Part shown: positions 1 to 11,025 of the stretch, in pieces
Position numbering within the stretch: the first letter of the stretch is position 1
How the letters are laid out: each line of letters opens with the position of its first letter
NCBI GenBank assembly: GCA_964017155.1
Contig: OZ024856.1
Span: 4,287,825 to 4,351,824, forward strand
Length of the DNA stretch: 64,000 nt
From: Oasisia sp. SBJ-2009
Taxonomy: Eukaryota; Annelida; Polychaeta; Sabellida; Siboglinidae
Direction: 5' to 3'
Made by a program: the position numbers and the translations under genes
Notes under the pieces: model-generated
Seen by the model: only the letters and a program-made list of their open reading frames with translations
Databases searched by the model: none
Told to the model about the DNA's origin: nothing

Positions 1-3000
1 GTATCACCTGACGGCCGATGGAAAACACGTGAACCTGCACGCTGTCAACAAGGAGCTGGGAAGTCCCCAGTGGGTGTTTGCAGATTACCCCTACGACCTT
101 GACACCAAGGGCAGGGTGGTCACCTCGTACGGAAAAGTAAGACATTCTTTATCTATCATGATTTATCAACTGTTATTACTATTATTTATTTATGTTTAAT
201 TTGTAATATAATTAACTCATTTTATTTATATTTTATATTTAATACTATTATGACTAATATTATTTATTTTACAATTGCATTTCTATTTTAACTTGTTTTA
301 AAGGAATTTTTTAAAAGTTGTAATAACTTTAATTGCCAGAAAAAATGCAGTCATATTATTATTATTACTGTTCCTCTCTATTATGTTTTCATGAGAACAA
401 TACTAAATGAAATGTTCCAACACAGTTGTTTGATAAAAAATTAAAAGTTATATTTATGTGTAATTTTATTGCAGATTATTTCTTGTTTTGATTTGCCATG
501 TTTCTATACTCATTTAGTTGTTTAGTGATTGTGTGATGATCATGTCTTGAATCTATGGCCCAGTATTGGGGATTTTCACAAATAATACCACAACCACAGT
601 AGCCAGCCTGACACTGACTGTGCCTGCCATGTCTGTTGTCTGTAGGAGTTTGCTGTACTGGACTTGAAGACCAAAGACTACCGCATCGTGGCCACTGGAT
701 ACACCTCGCACGGTCACATCGGCTTCCTGCCAGACTCGGACCTCGTCTACTGCACGGCAGGAAGTCCAACTCACTTCCCCTGTGTCATCAGTGTCGACGT
801 TGACAAGACACAAGTATGTCACCAAGTCACTTTATTATCATTGTTAGTTATCATTACCTAAGACAAATGTTGTTCTATGTTCCACGCAGAGTTCTGTTTA
901 TACAACAAATGCCACCAGCAGTCTGGGCTGTAACACAGGCAGTCTACTTGTCAGCGGTTGCCATGGTTACAGTGTTGGACTCTGCTGAGAGATTCTAGGT
1001 TTGAATCCTACACAGTACAGAAACAAGCTCTCTGGAAAAAGCCCCCAGAAAAAAGCCATGCAGAAATCAACCCCCCAGGAAAGAGACCCTATATTCTGCT
1101 ATACAACTAGGCTTTTATAGTATATTTGTCTTTGATTTTATTTCCCATTGAAACACATGTATTTCTATAAGTTAGTGTGACATATGATTATTTTATAAAG
1201 GACATGACAAATTTTAAAGCATGTGAGAGAATATTGACAACTTTCATTTGTGGTCAACAATGCAACTGATCCAGGTCCAGATTCATTAGTTGAATGACAC
1301 CTCGTATGAGCATAATATTATAACCACTATATGTGCAGATTAGTCAGTTAATAGAATACACTGGATACTGGAAACAAGAAGAACTCTGAGTTTGTAGGTG
1401 ACAGTCTTGAAGGAGTCTTGCTCTGTGTTTGTAGGTGACAGTCTTGAAGGAGTCCCACTCTTGAGTTTGTAGGTGACAGTCTTGAAGGAGTCTCACTCTG
1501 TGTTTGTAGATGACAGTCTTGAAGGAGTCCCACTCTTGAGTTTGTAGGTGACAGTCTTGAAGGAGTCTCACTCTGTGCTTGTAGGTGACAGTCTTGAAGG
1601 AGTCTCGCTCTGTGCTTGTAGGTGACAGTCTTGAAGGAGTCTCACTCTGTGTTTGTAGATGACAGTCTTGAAGGAGTCCCACTCTTGAGTTTGTAGGTGA
1701 CAGTCTTGAAGGAGTCTCACTCTGTGCTTGTAGGTGACAGTCTTGAAGGAGTCTCACTCTGTGCTTGTAGGTGACAGTCTTGAAGGAGTCTCGCTCTGTG
1801 CTTGTAGGTGACAGTCTTGAAGGAGTCTCACTCTGTGCTTGTAGGTGACAGTCTTGAAGGAGTCTTACTCTGTGCTTGTAGGTGACAGTCTTGAAGGAGT
1901 CTCACTCTGTGCTTGTAGGTGACAGTCTTGAAGGAGTCTCGCTCTGTGCTTGTAGGTGACAGTCTTGAAGGAGTCTCGCTATGTGCTTGTAGGTGACAGT
2001 CTTGAAGGAGTCTCACTCTGTGCTTGTAGGTGACAGTCTTGAAGGAGTCTCACTCTGTGCTTGTAGGTGACAGTCTTGAAGGAGTCTCACTCTGTGCTTG
2101 TAGGTGACAGTCTTGAAGGAGTCTCACTCTGTGCTTGTAGGTGACAGTCTTGAAGGAGTCTCGCTCTGTGCTTGTAGGTGACAGTCTTGAAGGAGTCTCG
2201 CTCTGTGCTTGTAGGTGACAGTCTTGAAGGAGTCTCGCTCTGTGCTTGTAGGTGACAGTCTTGAAGGAGTCTCGCTCTGTGCTTGTAGGTGACAGTCTTG
2301 AAGGAGTCTCGCTCTGTGCCTGTGGACAAGGCCTATCTGAGTGTACCAGAAGAGATCAGTTGGCCAACAGGCAAAGATCAAGTGTCTCATGGATACTTCT
2401 ACCCTCCAAAGGTGTGTACGTGTGTCCACAATTGTTTTAAATATTTATATATGCATACATACATTCATGTTTAATTGTTATATTTGTAATGAAGTAGGCA
2501 GTGTTGAAAAACACATTTGTTGACTGCGATAATTAAACGCCACCGTGTTTGTATTTTCTTTATAGTTTATGGCAGCTTGTGAAGTAAGTTGGTAGAGTTG
2601 AGTATCATGTAACTAAAACATGTTGCTACCTGAATATAGTGCCAAAAACGTAACAGTTTCAAATTAATGGTACCGGGTGTTTCAGAACAAAGACATGGAG
2701 GGTGTCACTGGCACCCTACCCCCACTCCTGGTCCGCATCCACGGGGGGCCGACGGCACAGTTCAGCAATGTGTTGTCGCTAGGCAACCAATACTTCACGA
2801 GTCGCGGCGTAGCAGTGTTGTGTGTGAACTATCGAGGGAGCACGGGCTACGGTCGCAGCTACAGACACCTGCTCTATAGGAAGTACGGCTAGACTTCTTG
2901 TGATTAGCACATTTCTAGTTGTTTCCCACACTTGGCAAGGTTCTATTCACTGACCAGCTTGTATGTATTGTGGTTACAACGTTATGATCTTATGAGGTCT

Positions 3001-4214
3001 CATTGAACTAGTCAGTCTGTTTCAGAACATTTACACCAAGCCGACCTTTCTATGCTGGCACTGAGGAACATGATTTTCAGATCCACAAGGAATAGACAAT
3101 CACTAATGTTGAGAGCCAGGTGTCTAACATCAAATATAACAATACCATGCCTGCTGTGATTGGGTATTGAACCCAGTCTGCCTGTGTGTTAGGCGTCCTA
3201 ACCATTACACTGTCTGCGCCTCTCAAGTGTTAACTATGTGTGTCTAGAGCATTGTTGAGGTTATTTTCAGAGTTGTCCTTCTCTAGAATTAGACAGTCCA
3301 CTACAGGTTACACATTTCTCTTATTGGAGTGATTCTGTATTTAAATCCTCATACTGCCATTTCAAAACTTGCATGTCATTTTGTTCAGTCCACATTGCAG
3401 AAGTTTACTCAACTGTATAAATGAGTAACTACCTATAGACAGTGGTGGACTGGCACGTGAACGGATAGTCTGTGTGCAAAGATTGCAGTGTAGATGAATA
3501 TTTCTAAGGGCAGTCAAGCTGGTGATCACGTGACCAAGTGTGTCAAAGGTCAAATCTAAAGTCTGGGCACTGCATCGTTTAAGGATGCATCTTGAAGGCA
3601 AGGGATAATAGGGAAAAGATGTTATTTGTATCACATTCTATTTTTGTATTATGTAAATTAATTAATGAAATCATTGCAGGCAAACCTGTTTTTCAACACA
3701 CAAATATTAATTAATTTTGCAACTGTTCAGAGTGATGGAAAAGTCGTTTTAGCTTTAGATTGTAGTCCTTTTGTCTTACGCTTCTGTGTCTGTAAGACTC
3801 AGTCTTCATCTGTGCCATCCTGCCTACCTAGAGATGACCAAATCCATTTGTACCTGACTTATGTAAGATGAAATAATACCCCCTCCCACATGTGGTCATG
3901 AAATAATAACCCCTCCCACATGGATCAAACACATGACCCTCTCTGTTGCCAGCTGGGGTATCTATGACATCGAGGATTGCTGCAGTGGCGCCACCTACCT
4001 GGCCGACAAGGGACTCGTTGATCGCAATCAGCTGTGCATTGACGGTGGATCAGCTGGAGGCTACACGACCTTGGCGGTGCTTGCATTCAAGGACGTCTTC
4101 AAAGCTGGTAATCCATTTCAGCGCTACAGCTCTCACGTGCTGTGATTCCAGTTCACTGCACCACTTTAACTCAAGACTTCTGCTGCAATAATGCATTTTA
4201 GCAATAGCGACATC

Positions 4215-4251
<37 letters not shown>

Positions 4252-7200
4252 TAATTATATATATATATATATAGAATTATGTATATATATATGCATATAT
4301 ATATATAGAATTATGTATATATATATACACATCCATATAGAATTATGTGTATATATATATATATATACATTCTGAAAGTTGACTACTCAACAAGTAATGT
4401 AGTTGGATATATTTTAATTTCGTAATCGTAAACCAGACAAATACGTCATTCACAATTAGCGTAATGATCAAATATACTGCCACTGATAGTTGCAGGTTTG
4501 CCTCGGTCGGGAATGTCTATAAAGTCTATTATCACAAACAGTCTTTACTTATTATGATTGTCACCAGATATAAATGAAAAAATTCATCATAATTATATAT
4601 AAAAAAAGTAAGTTGTTACTTGGTAAATCACCTTTGATGACATAAGTAATGTTGTCCGCCATTATAGCAGTCAAACACTTTTTCAGCCAAAAAGTCAACA
4701 GAATGATAATCCGCGATTAGTGTAATAGTAATGTTAAGGCACCAGCCTTAAAGGCGATATAAACCATGTGCATAATTGTGAATAAAATGATTTGAATAGC
4801 ACGCATTGTCAATGTCGCAATTGTGGCCTCTCGTATTCAAGTGTCACACACAGTGTGGCCACAATACTGGACTGTCGTACTGAAATGGTTAATATATGGC
4901 AGGTGTGAAATGTGTAGAAATTACCAGCTTAACCCCCCCCACCCCACCCCCCCCCCCCACTCATAGGGTGAAATACAAGCAGCAGCAATTGTAACAATTA
5001 CAGTACAGCGAACTTAGCGAGTTGTTCCGTGTCTGCCACCAGGTGCCAGTCTGTACGGAGTGGCTGACCTCACGAGTCTGGCAAATGACACACACAAGTT
5101 CGAGAGTCGCTACATTGAGCAGCTCGTTGCTCCCACTGAGAGCATCGAGATATGGAACGACCGCTCACCCATCAACCACACAGACAGCTTCAGCTGCCCC
5201 ATTGTGCTCTTCCAAGGGGATGAGGATAAGGTGGGTGTATCATAGGCATGATACTAAGGTTGTGTGCATTACATAACTAGGGATGTGTGATATCTTCCAT
5301 TTCATTCTTTATTGCAACAAAAAGCAGAAATGTACAACAGATTCCCGCTGTGTCATTGATTTTGTCTGGTGGTGTGAGAATGCTGTCAGGCCCAGCTGCT
5401 CTCTTATAACCTACACATAGATGGAAGACTAACTGAATACTCTCACTTCTAGACACTGAGGGTACTTTCCAAATAAATAGTCCATTCCTTGCTGTGTCAT
5501 GTCTAGAAAATGAAATGTCGTGGAGTCATTACTTTCAATTCAGACAAACCGAAAAGTTTCACATTAAGCAAAGAAATAAAATTCTCTATTTATATAACTG
5601 AACACTATAATTGTACTAATAAATAACTAGTTGCGTGTGCTTGAAAGTTTGGAAGTTGTTTTCTAGTTGAATAAGATATTAATAAAAACAAATTCTTGTG
5701 AGGTAAATAACAAGGGACACTTGTGTATGATTAAATGTTGCCATATGACAAATCTGTCATTCCAGTACTTTGTTAATTGGTCTGAGATATTAATCTCTTA
5801 CTGTAGAATAAGATATGCCAGTATTATATTCCAGATAAGTGAGTAACTTGTTGATGGCAGTCATTGTACATGTCGTGTGTTTAGATTGTTCTTCCCAACC
5901 AAGCGGAGATGATGTTCAACGCCCTCAAGAAAAAGGGCATTCCGTGCGCCTATGTTCTCTATAAAGGTGACGTCATTTATAAGGGATTAACAGATTGTCA
6001 AAGAATATGAAAAATATTGTTCATGGCTCAACAATTTGGTTAGATTGACGGAATGAGCAGTTTGTAGCATTTTATTGGAAATGTGCGCTGTTTCGCCCCC
6101 CTACCTGTGGATGAAACAGAATTAAGTCAAACCAAACAATAACATTACATCATCGTTTTCAAACTGCTGCTAATGTGTGATTAAATTAGAGATGTGATTA
6201 AATTATTGACATCTAGAAATGATTACTTCATGTAACTCCATCATGTTTTTTGTTAGATTCAGTAGCGATTAATGTTTAGACAAAACATTGTCATTTACCA
6301 ATGTATGCAACAGAGATCATGATTAGTCACAACCATGAAACCATTTTGTTATCTCCAACACAGGAGAGCAGCATGGCTTTCGCAAGGCGGAGAACATCCA
6401 AAAGACGTTGGATGGAGAACTTTATTTCTTTGGTCGTGTGTTTGGATTCGAGCCTGCAGACAAGAAAGGGGAGGTAGGTTATGAAATTGGAAAAAACACC
6501 TGTTATGTACAGTAAGAGTTGACGGTGCACTGTGTAGTTTAGTGAAGATCATATTTCTGTGAACACATGATTTATGGCAGATTCAATCTGATTATGTGAA
6601 TCAATGTTGTTTTATAAAAGTACACGTTAATGTGGTATAAATATATAATAAATTATTAACAATCAGACTAGTTGATGAAACTGCTACCTTAAGGGGATAC
6701 GCGCTGCGGGGTTTTTGATTTATTCGAATTTTTCGAATTGGTCACGATTTTCTGTTTTCACCGTGTTTTACTAATATAATATCTTAACTTCAACTTCTAA
6801 TTCACAAATGTTCATATTTATGTGTCTGTATGTGAAATAAATGCTATATTTGATCACCACTGTTGATTAGAGTTCCTTTGTCTTACTAACAAAACCATAA
6901 ATTATGCGTATTTCACGCCTTAGTTACCGGTAGCTTGCCGTACCGGAGGCTGCCATGTTGGATACCTATTTTTAGGTCGTCCTCCCGCCTACAAGGCAGG
7001 CTTATTCGTGGCAGGAAATAATAATTAGTATGCAGCCAATCAGCGCTAAACACGAGCCCCCTTTCTGTACGGAAATTTCCTAATATGGTTCGGTGCTCCG
7101 GGCGTCAGCACTTTTGCGATTCTGATTGGCCAACACTGGCCTTTGAACCTGTCCGGCAACGTTCGGCCAGTGTTCGGCATAACAACGAATTGAGTCAATA

Positions 7201-8812
7201 TGGCGACCGTTGTTCTTCGTTTGTGATTAGAGTTGTATTATACGCGCTTTATTCGTAAATATGCTGACGGATCGTGAGGAAACGCAGCGAATTCCGATAG
7301 GTTATGGGACAAGGAAGCACTCCCGGTTAGCTCAGCTGAAATATGCGCGTGAGCAGCGACGTAAATCGATCGACATCACCGGAGGCATAGATAGTGCCGT
7401 GGTTAGCGGAAGTGGCATGGCTGCCTTGCGGGCGAGTGGAAGCATGGCCATCGCGGAATCTGAAGATGTGGATGTTTGCACTGGACCTGGTGATACGCAT
7501 TCCGTCAGCGAACCGTCCATTGCATCGTCTTCACAATCAGACCAGCCAGATGTCGACGATGATGGCGAAGTTAGACTTCCTGTGACAGACAACAGCTGTC
7601 TCTTCGTGTAAGTGGCGAGTCTGAAGAATGTCGTCAAGAATATCCCGTGTCCGATTTGTCAGGGAGACTTGACAGTTGTTGTCGTCGACAAGAAGAAGGG
7701 CCCTGTCGTTGGGTTACGCACCGAGTGCACCTCCTGCGGTCACGTCTTCAGTGAGACGCTGTCTTCAGGCAAGATTGGTGATTGTGGCAGTCAGTCTCAA
7801 ACATTTGCCACAACAAGGAGGTTGGTGGCAGGCACCATGGACTGTTGTTTTTTCTTCAGAACCAACCACTCTTGGAGAAGAGTTTGCTATACCATCATAT
7901 TTGCGTTGTACATTTTACCCATAAACTGTATTTCACAAATGAATAGTCAGTATTATAACACATATTTCAATACTCAAAAGCCACTTGAAAGGTAAAAAAA
8001 AGTGTAAAGATAAACACATACGTTTCTTTTCCCGTTTTCTCAGAATTCCGTTTTTAGTCAATGCGTAAATTTCTGCAAGATCCTGAGAGAAAACTATCAG
8101 GCAGATCAACTCCAAATTTAGAGGACATGTACTTCATGACATGCACTACAAATTGTCAAGAGGGATTTTGTATATGCTGCTAAGTTTCCATTTTGTAGTC
8201 ATGCACCCAATCTAAAAAATATCAAATTTTATCTACCGTTTTCAAACAAAATAATAATATATATATTATATGGGTAATACAAATTCCCCTTGACAATTTG
8301 TAGATACATCAATGTACATTACATGTAGCCTATTTAGCATGTTGTAGCACAAAGCATTGTTTTTGAATTTGTGCACAAAAAATGTTCCCAAAAATATTTC
8401 TAACTCCCATTTCCAGGGTACATACATGTCACTTGTTATGTGTGTTTTAACCCACAGGGATCATTTCCACCAAGTTTTAATTCTCTAGCATAAAAACTAA
8501 AAAAAACCTTTTCCGCAGCAATTGTCTCCGTAACGTTATAAAAATAATCATCATAATAATGTTACTTAATTAATGTTATGATATTTCTTTTTTTCAAAAT
8601 AATGTTTGCAAGTATTTCTTGTTGGGTTCCATTATTAATCCAGTAATCGCCATTGTGAAAATACTAATAACTTAGTAAAATCAGTCTAAATTAGTCTTAG
8701 TGATCAATAGTATGATAATTTTGTTGATAACAGTTAACAAATTGCAATGAGGAATGGTATCATTTATAAATTGTTGTTTTTTTGTTTTCAGTTGGAGATT
8801 GCGAATATGTAG
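1..8812 (+). CDS. S9-family (prolyl oligopeptidase type) serine peptidase, 3' part
   Basis: This is a serine peptidase of the S9 family (acylaminoacyl-peptidase / dipeptidyl-peptidase-like). The family cleaves short peptides using a beta-propeller plus an alpha/beta-hydrolase domain. The visible exons are 1-136, 646-813, 2289-2411, 2686-2882, 3953-4107, 5043-5230, 5885-5966, 6364-6473 and 8792-8812. All junctions are GT-AG, phases agree throughout, and about 392 residues are visible; the 5' end is off the window. The hydrolase domain starts around LLVRIHGGP (exon 4). The nucleophile Ser lies in GGSAGGY (exon 5), the Asp in QGDEDK at the exon 6/7 junction, and the His in GEQHGF at the exon 7/8 junction. 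NYRGSTGYG (exon 4) is the usual family motif. The exon 4 donor at 2883 gives YRNWGIYD, which aligns with the family pattern. The last exon encodes only LEIANM and a stop, a typical S9 C-terminus. The N-terminal propeller is mostly missing, so the exact subfamily is uncertain. Confidence 0.88.
137..645 (+). other. Intron of the S9 gene, AT-rich
   Basis: The donor is gtaaga and the acceptor ends ttgtctgtag. The interior is very AT-rich. I see no conserved element in it. Confidence 0.7.
950..1080 (+). repeat. tRNA-derived SINE-like fragment
   Basis: A near-perfect RNA polymerase III B box (ggtttgaatcc, 998-1008) lies about 35 bases after an A-box-like stretch (tggttacagtgttgg). The sequence does not fold as an intact tRNA and is followed by an unrelated tail. 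It sits in an S9 intron just before the 37-bp array. Confidence 0.45.
1390..2315 (+). repeat. 37-bp minisatellite made of acceptor splice site plus exon start
   Basis: The unit is 37 bp (three units have 38). Each copy carries a pyrimidine-rich stretch, TTGTAG, and then the first 26 bases of the downstream exon (gtgacagtcttgaaggag...). From the first copy (exon-like start at 1398) to the real exon (2289) is 891 bases, which equals 24 units, three of them one base longer. That makes 25 acceptor copies including the functional one. The last copy runs straight into unique coding sequence ([12 protein letters not shown]). Because 37 is not a multiple of 3, use of any of the nearest upstream acceptors shifts the frame or meets a TGA. 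Confidence 0.9.
3155..3222 (-). repeat. tRNA-Val-like SINE head
   Basis: On the minus strand the sequence reads like a tRNA-Val with an AAC anticodon loop (cctaacac). It has an A box (taatggttagg) and a B box (gggttcaataccc, plus positions 3162-3174). The acceptor stem is not convincing, so this is read as a tRNA-derived SINE or tRNA pseudogene, not a working tRNA. Confidence 0.5.
3335..3420 (+). repeat. Dispersed repeat fragment shared with 40865-40975
   Basis: The stretch containing ctcatactgccatttcaaaa recurs with few changes at about 40910 in an MLH3 intron, where it follows a tRNA-like head (gagcacagtggctagaacac). This suggests two copies of one SINE family. Confidence 0.4.
4212..4368 (+). 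repeat. (TA)n microsatellite with GAATTATG interruptions
   Basis: Several (TA)n runs are separated by repeated atatagaattatgt segments. The tract lies in the S9 intron 4108-5042. A poly-C tract (4930-4962) lies in the same intron; the rest shows nothing. Confidence 0.9.
5231..6363 (+). other. Two S9 introns (5231-5884, 5967-6363) with no visible element
   Basis: These introns flank the 82-base exon at 5885-5966. I see no repeat array, transposon end or extra exon in either. Confidence 0.6.
6690..7995 (+). mobile_element. Degenerate Mutator-like transposable element inside an S9 intron
   Basis: An intronless frame starts with ATG at 7261. It encodes [21 protein letters not shown] and then an acidic/serine-rich stretch up to LFV, where a single TAA (7609-7611) interrupts it. 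The same frame continues with [19 protein letters not shown], a CxxC...CxxC zinc-ribbon segment (CPIC, CTSC) and TRRLVAG, then loses similarity to the family after MDC. The layout (charged N-terminus, zinc-binding segment, then the start of the transposase core) resembles Mutator-like transposases abundant in invertebrates; this match is from memory. The upstream boundary near 6690 (ggggatacgcgctgcggggt) looks like a transposon end, but I cannot find its inverted partner downstream. The element is dead: it has a stop and is truncated. Confidence 0.5.
7030..7215 (+). promoter_or_regulatory. Promoter-like segment of the Mutator-like element
   Basis: This GC-richer stretch precedes the ATG at 7261. 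It has a CCAAT box (gccaatcagc near 7037), an inverted one (gattggcc near 7125) and a tatggcgacc motif. It differs in composition from the AT-rich host intron. Confidence 0.3.
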
Positions 8813-10210
8813 ATGTGAGCCATGGTTCGCACCTTGCAGTCAGCTTGCTGAGAGAGTTTGTGTCAGTTGACATAGGATTAGTCTCTGTGTCAACATTACT
8901 GCTTTGGGGTTAGAAATACTGCTTTTTCTGCTTCATCCTGCTTTTGATTAAATATCCTCTTTTTGGTCATTTGTCACATTGTCGTAATTGCGATTGAACC
9001 AACTGATTGATCTGATGCCATGTTTAATGTATATGATAGTTCAAGTGATGTCGTAGTTTCCAATAAATCTATATACTATGTACAACTGTATCGAATGACA
9101 ACAATGAACGGTAAAACAAACACATGTAAGTCCAATAAACACATTGATAATGAAGTTTAAAAATGAAATACTGAGTTGGTATGTTTGTTATGCTGATAAA
9201 TACCTGGTATTATGTTTATTTGCTAAATAATCAAGACAATTTTAGTGACAATGTCAAGTGAATGGTTTGGGGGATTTTTACATTGTAGTTTAATGCAGAA
9301 TTGGAAATATTGATTGTGTGTCATATGTGTGAACTGTAAAAATATAAGTAAATATATATTGTTGACAATGTCGTCATTGTTCCTTCTTAGCAGACTTGTT
9401 TCACAATCAGCATGTCTTGGTTTTTGTTGGATATACTGCCATTTTTAGTTGACATAAGTTCAAATGAAGGGCTTCAGAAAGAAACATGATAGGTCCATTT
9501 TCTTGTTTTCAAGAAAAAGTCACTTTTGTCTTTCATCCTTGGTTAAAGTAAAATGTGAATGAAGCTGGTGGGAAACAAGAATCTAAAACTCAAAGAGAAA
9601 TGTAGGAAAATTTGAAATATTGTTAGCAGATTTGTTATGCAGATATGATATCTAAACTTGATGCATCCACACAATGTGTGATGTCTCTTCCTGTAGCTGC
9701 ACTTGCAGTTTCACTAAATGTAGATGTATCATATTTTGGCAAGAAGGATAACGTTTATCGCATTTCAAAAATAAATGATCAGTTGTGTACATAATTTAAT
9801 TGGATTTATGATTTTTTTTAATTAATCTCCTAGTTGAAAACTTGTTTAATAAAGTTTCATAATATTTTTTGGAAGAATTTTACATGTGTTTTGGCTAAAA
9901 CCCATTAAATGTCTAAAAAAAATTTCCTCTGTCCATCTTATGTGCGACTTCTATCACTATGACTGCTTCCGTGGGTAAGATCTGCTCTCTTACAGTTGAA
10001 ATGTCTTGTCCATTGTGTCTTGATTTCAGATATCTATACTCTACTCTCCACCAATACTTGATTCAGTCCCATATTTATTCCACATACATTACACAGCACA
10101 GTTTCCTCAAGCGTTTCGTCGTCTTTGCAAATATTTGTTTCCATAAGCCTGGCCAGAAAATAGGGTAGCTACCCATGCTAATGGAGCAACGATAGGTACA
10201 TTTGTGGAAC
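8813..10210 (+). other. 3' UTR of the S9 gene and spacer
   Basis: Two AATAAA signals (9062-9067 and 9134-9139) follow the stop codon by 250-320 bases and are the likely polyadenylation signals. The rest is AT-rich with no visible gene. Confidence 0.55.
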
Positions 10211-11025
10211 AGAAATAACTGAACAAGTGTGTCTTGAATATCATCACACACCTGGCCAGAAGTGTTTCATGAATATCATCACACACCTGGCCAGAAGTGT
10301 GTCTTGAATATCACCACACATCTGGCCAGAAGTGTGTCTTGAATATCACACACCTGGCCAGAAGTGTTTCATGAATATCATCACACACCTGGCCAGAAGT
10401 GTTTCTTGAATATCATCACACACCTGACCAGAAGTGTGTCTTGAATATCATCACACACCTGGCCAGAAGTGTGTCTTGAATATCACACACCTGGCCAGAA
10501 GTGTTTCATGAATATCATCACACACCTGGCCAGAAGTGTTTCTTGAATATCATCACACACCTGGCCAGAAGTGTGTCTTGAATATCACCACACATCTGGC
10601 CAGAAGTGTGCCTTGAATATCATCACACACCTGGCCAGAAGTGTGCCTTGAATATCATCACACACCTGGCCAGAAGTGTTTCTTGAATATCACCACACAC
10701 CTGGCCAGAAGTGTGCCTTGAATATCATCACACACCTGGCCAGAAGTGTTTCTTGAATATCACCACGCACCTGGCCAGAAGTGTTTCATGAATATCACCA
10801 CACACCTGGCCAGAAGTGTGCCTTGAATATCACCACACACCTTGCCAGAAGTGTTTCTTGAATATCACCACACACCTGGCCAGAAGTGTTTCATGAATAT
10901 CACCACACACCTGGCCAGAAGTGTGTCTTGAATATCACCACACATCTGGCCAGAAGTGTGCCTTGAATATCACCACACATCTGGTCAGAAGTGTGCCTTG
11001 AATATCACCACACATCTGGGTAAAA
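10211..11025 (+). repeat. About 35-bp minisatellite in the convergent spacer
   Basis: Roughly 23 copies occur of a unit of about 31-36 bp containing cacacacctggccagaagtg and ttgaatatca. The varying positions are TTTC/TGTC/TGCC and ATCATC/ATCACC, and the short units lack one ATC. No exon junction is involved, unlike the other arrays. Confidence 0.9.

Larger units (their letters stand above)
2883..3952 (+). other. Intron of the S9 gene with SINE fragments
   Basis: Apart from the tRNA-like segment at 3155-3222 and a second SINE-like fragment at about 3330-3420, nothing conserved is evident. The acceptor before 3953 is ctctgttgccag. Confidence 0.6.

Noticed and set aside
1344..2329. Minus-strand frames of [12 protein letters not shown] repeats
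   Set aside because: Shadow translation of the 37-bp splice-site array; the real exon is on the plus strand.
2883..2892. Non-canonical splice end after KYGG (no GT) for S9 exon 4
   Set aside because: A canonical donor two codons earlier (gtacgg at 2883) gives YRNWG in frame and aligns better with the S9 family.
3155..3222. Functional tRNA-Val gene
   Set aside because: A and B boxes and the anticodon loop look right but the acceptor stem does not pair and the segment continues into a repeat; more likely a SINE head.
10211..11025. CRISPR-like array of about 35-bp spaced repeats
   Set aside because: The units are contiguous and degenerate with no unique spacers, in a eukaryotic intergenic region; it is a minisatellite.
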